Part shown: positions 62,721 through 64,000 of the stretch, in pieces
How the letters are laid out: each line of letters begins with the position of its first letter
Numbering within the stretch: position 1 is the stretch's first letter
Source: Alphaproteobacteria bacterium
GTDB lineage: Bacteria; Pseudomonadota; Alphaproteobacteria; Rhizobiales; Rhizobiaceae
Length of the DNA stretch: 64,000 nt
Reading direction: 5' to 3'
Assembly (NCBI GenBank): GCA_018823835.1
Contig: JAHJHT010000008.1
Span: forward strand, 186,001-250,000
Notes under the pieces: generated by a model
Database searches by the model: none
The model's input: only the letters and a program-made list of their open reading frames with translations
Told to the model about the DNA's origin: nothing
Translations under genes and position numbers: made by a program

Positions 62721-63572
62721 ATGTCCAAACCTGCAGCGATCGACGTCCAGGTATGGGGCGCTCGCGGAACCTTCCCGATGGTTGGCGAGGAAGCCCTGGA
62801 ATATGGCGGACACACCTCCTGCGTCGAGGTACGGGTAGCCGGCCGGGTCATGATCTTCGACGCCGGGAGCGGCATCATACCGCTCGGCAAGTCGCTGCTG
62901 GAGGAAGGCGTTTCGGACATCGATCTGTTCTTCACCCACGTCCACTACGATCACATCATCGGCCTGCCATATTTTCTGCCGGCATTCTGGAACAAGGCCA
63001 GGCTGCGCATCTGGGCTGGCCACATGCAGGACGGTTCGACGCCGGAGCAACTGGTCGACGGCATCTTCAGGCCGCCCTATTTCCCGATTACCAAGGATTA
63101 CATGCGTGCCGAGGTGGAATATTGCCAGTTCAAGCCCGGCGACGTCCTTGAGCCGTTCGACGGGGTGCGGATCGTTACTGGCAAGCTGAACCACCCCAAT
63201 GGCGCGGTCGGCTACCGTGTCGAAGCCGACGGTGCCGTCTTCGCCTATCTGACCGACTTCGAACACGACGGTGCGGACGGCGATGCAGAGGTACTGCGCT
63301 TGGCGCGCGATGCGGACCTGGCGCTGCTCGACGCCACCTACACGCCGGAAGAATACCCACGCTATGTCAATTTCGGCCATTCGACCTGGGACCACTGCGG
63401 CGCCCTGTGCGCTGAGGCCGGCGTCAAGAAGTGGGGCTTGTTCCATCACATGCACATGCGCAACGACATAGATCAGGCCGAGATCGAGAAGGCGGCGCGT
63501 ACCGCCTATCCCAATTCCTTCGTGGCGCGACAGGATCAGCGTTTTGAACTGCAGGGCCGGAGTGGAAAGTGA
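62721..63572 (+). CDS. MBL-fold metallo-hydrolase, possible cyclic-nucleotide phosphodiesterase
   Basis: 283 residues, PhnP/RNase Z-like metallo-beta-lactamase fold. GARGTFPMVGEEALEYGGHT near the N-terminus and the metal motif FTHVHYDHIIGLPYF (about residues 71-85) are clear, with NHPNGAVGYRVEADG and LTDFEHDG later, and a late His in NFGHSTWDH. Members of this fold include cyclic-nucleotide phosphodiesterases; that role here is inferred only from its position between a CNB protein and a cyclase-like gene. Its stop codon overlaps the start of the next gene by 4 bases. Confidence 0.88.
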   Translation: MSKPAAIDVQVWGARGTFPMVGEEALEYGGHTSCVEVRVAGRVMIFDAGSGIIPLGKSLLEEGVSDIDLFFTHVHYDHIIGLPYFLPAFWNKARLRIWAGHMQDGSTPEQLVDGIFRPPYFPITKDYMRAEVEYCQFKPGDVLEPFDGVRIVTGKLNHPNGAVGYRVEADGAVFAYLTDFEHDGADGDAEVLRLARDADLALLDATYTPEEYPRYVNFGHSTWDHCGALCAEAGVKKWGLFHHMHMRNDIDQAEIEKAARTAYPNSFVARQDQRFELQGRSGK

Positions 63573-64000
63573 CGGGCCTTCCCGTTCGCTACCGCCGGCT
63601 GCTGATCCCGATCCTGGGACCTCGGGTAACCGGGAAACTGCCCCAGCAGATTACCGCGGCAATTGAGGAACAGGAGAACCGAGGCGAAATACTCGTCAAG
63701 CTGTTCCAGATCCTGATCGTCTCGATCTGGGGCGTTCTCTACGCTGTTTCGCCAAAGAACGAGACAAGCGGCATGGCGATCGCGCCTTATGCGATCGGCA
63801 CATACCTATTCGCCAACGGACTTGGGCTTGTCTGGTGCCTGCGCCGCCGTATCCCTGACTGGGCCGTCTATGTCTCGATCTTCTTCGACATGCTGCTCCT
63901 CTACGCCGTGATCTGGAGCTTCCACATCCAGTACATGCAGCCGCCCGCGTTCTACCTCAAGGCGCCGACGATCATGTATGTCTTCGTCTTCATCGCGCTG
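63569..64000 (+). CDS. membrane protein, probable N-terminus of a membrane-bound adenylate cyclase (3' end outside window)
   Basis: 144 codons are visible from the GTG at 63569, which overlaps the upstream stop codon. The start MTGLPVRYRRLLIPILGPRV is followed by hydrophobic helices at about residues 47-66, 76-98 and 103-120 and the start of another. The segment IWSFHIQYMQPPAFYLKAPT matches, as I remember it, the N-terminal membrane domain of a group of alphaproteobacterial class III adenylate cyclases. The catalytic domain lies beyond the window, so the assignment is unconfirmed. Confidence 0.65.
   Translation, partial: MTGLPVRYRRLLIPILGPRVTGKLPQQITAAIEEQENRGEILVKLFQILIVSIWGVLYAVSPKNETSGMAIAPYAIGTYLFANGLGLVWCLRRRIPDWAVYVSIFFDMLLLYAVIWSFHIQYMQPPAFYLKAPTIMYVFVFIAL

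Noticed and set aside
1-64000. Mobile elements, CRISPR arrays, tRNA or rRNA genes
   Set aside because: No transposase or integrase frames, no regularly spaced repeats and no cloverleaf or rRNA-like sequence were noticed on either strand; a tRNA scan was not run.

Overview
The window is a high-GC stretch of alphaproteobacterial chromosome, most likely Rhizobiales and probably Phyllobacteriaceae (Mesorhizobium/Aminobacter-like). I base this on gene order and protein families: HAD(TIGR01459)-ribF-ileS, tadA/rluB/rsmD, an M16 protease pair followed by pmbA-cysQ-DUF4170-DUF374-waaA-lpxK-DUF2093-mutL, and tandem TadG-like VWA proteins. The assignment is by recognition only; no database was searched. 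I see no tRNA, rRNA, CRISPR array, insertion sequence or phage gene. Coding density is very high and no gene-free stretch exceeds 300 bases.

Layout. 0-2 kb: end of an EmrA-like adaptor and an EmrB-like drug exporter. 2-3.6 kb: an ABC-F protein, leftward. 3.8-8 kb: two tandem leftward TadG/VWA surface proteins separated by a clear intrinsic terminator. 8-9.3 kb: a membrane protein with a degenerate EAL domain. 9.5-16.4 kb: HAD phosphatase, ribF, a MipA-like porin, ileS and a lipoprotein. 16.4-19.3 kb: tRNA/rRNA modification (tadA, a very extended RluB, rsmD). 19.4-22.9 kb: two M16 proteases and a patatin-like lipase. 23-29 kb: pmbA, cysQ-like, then the Kdo/lipid A segment. 29-31 kb: mutL.

31-37.3 kb is an accessory catabolic cluster: a divergent LysR regulator, a non-pyrrolysine MttB-family methyltransferase, a glucarate-dehydratase-like enolase superfamily enzyme, a small secreted protein and a TMADH-like flavoenzyme. 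I infer catabolism of an N-methylated compound such as a betaine. 37.4-41.5 kb: a DUF2270 membrane protein, a SpoT-like degenerate HD protein coupled to two GT2 glycosyltransferases, and a GNAT enzyme. 41.6-43.7 kb: a GGDEF-EAL protein with intact motifs. 44-50.5 kb: glutaryl-CoA dehydrogenase, a cupin, the kbl-tdh threonine catabolic pair, an MBL hydrolase, an FAH-family enzyme and a small membrane protein.

50.7-64 kb is the most unusual part. A class III cyclase-like gene is divergent from a DUF3095 gene that itself looks cyclase-like. A complete peptide-type ABC importer follows (fused double ATPase, binding protein, two permeases). Next comes an 892-residue ABC-exporter-like protein in which every nucleotide-binding motif is degraded. 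A stand-alone cyclic-nucleotide-binding domain protein, an MBL-fold hydrolase and the start of a membrane protein that resembles a membrane-bound adenylate cyclase complete the set. The last three genes are tightly packed or overlapping. I propose this as a candidate cyclic-nucleotide signalling and transport island whose centre is a pseudo-ABC membrane protein.
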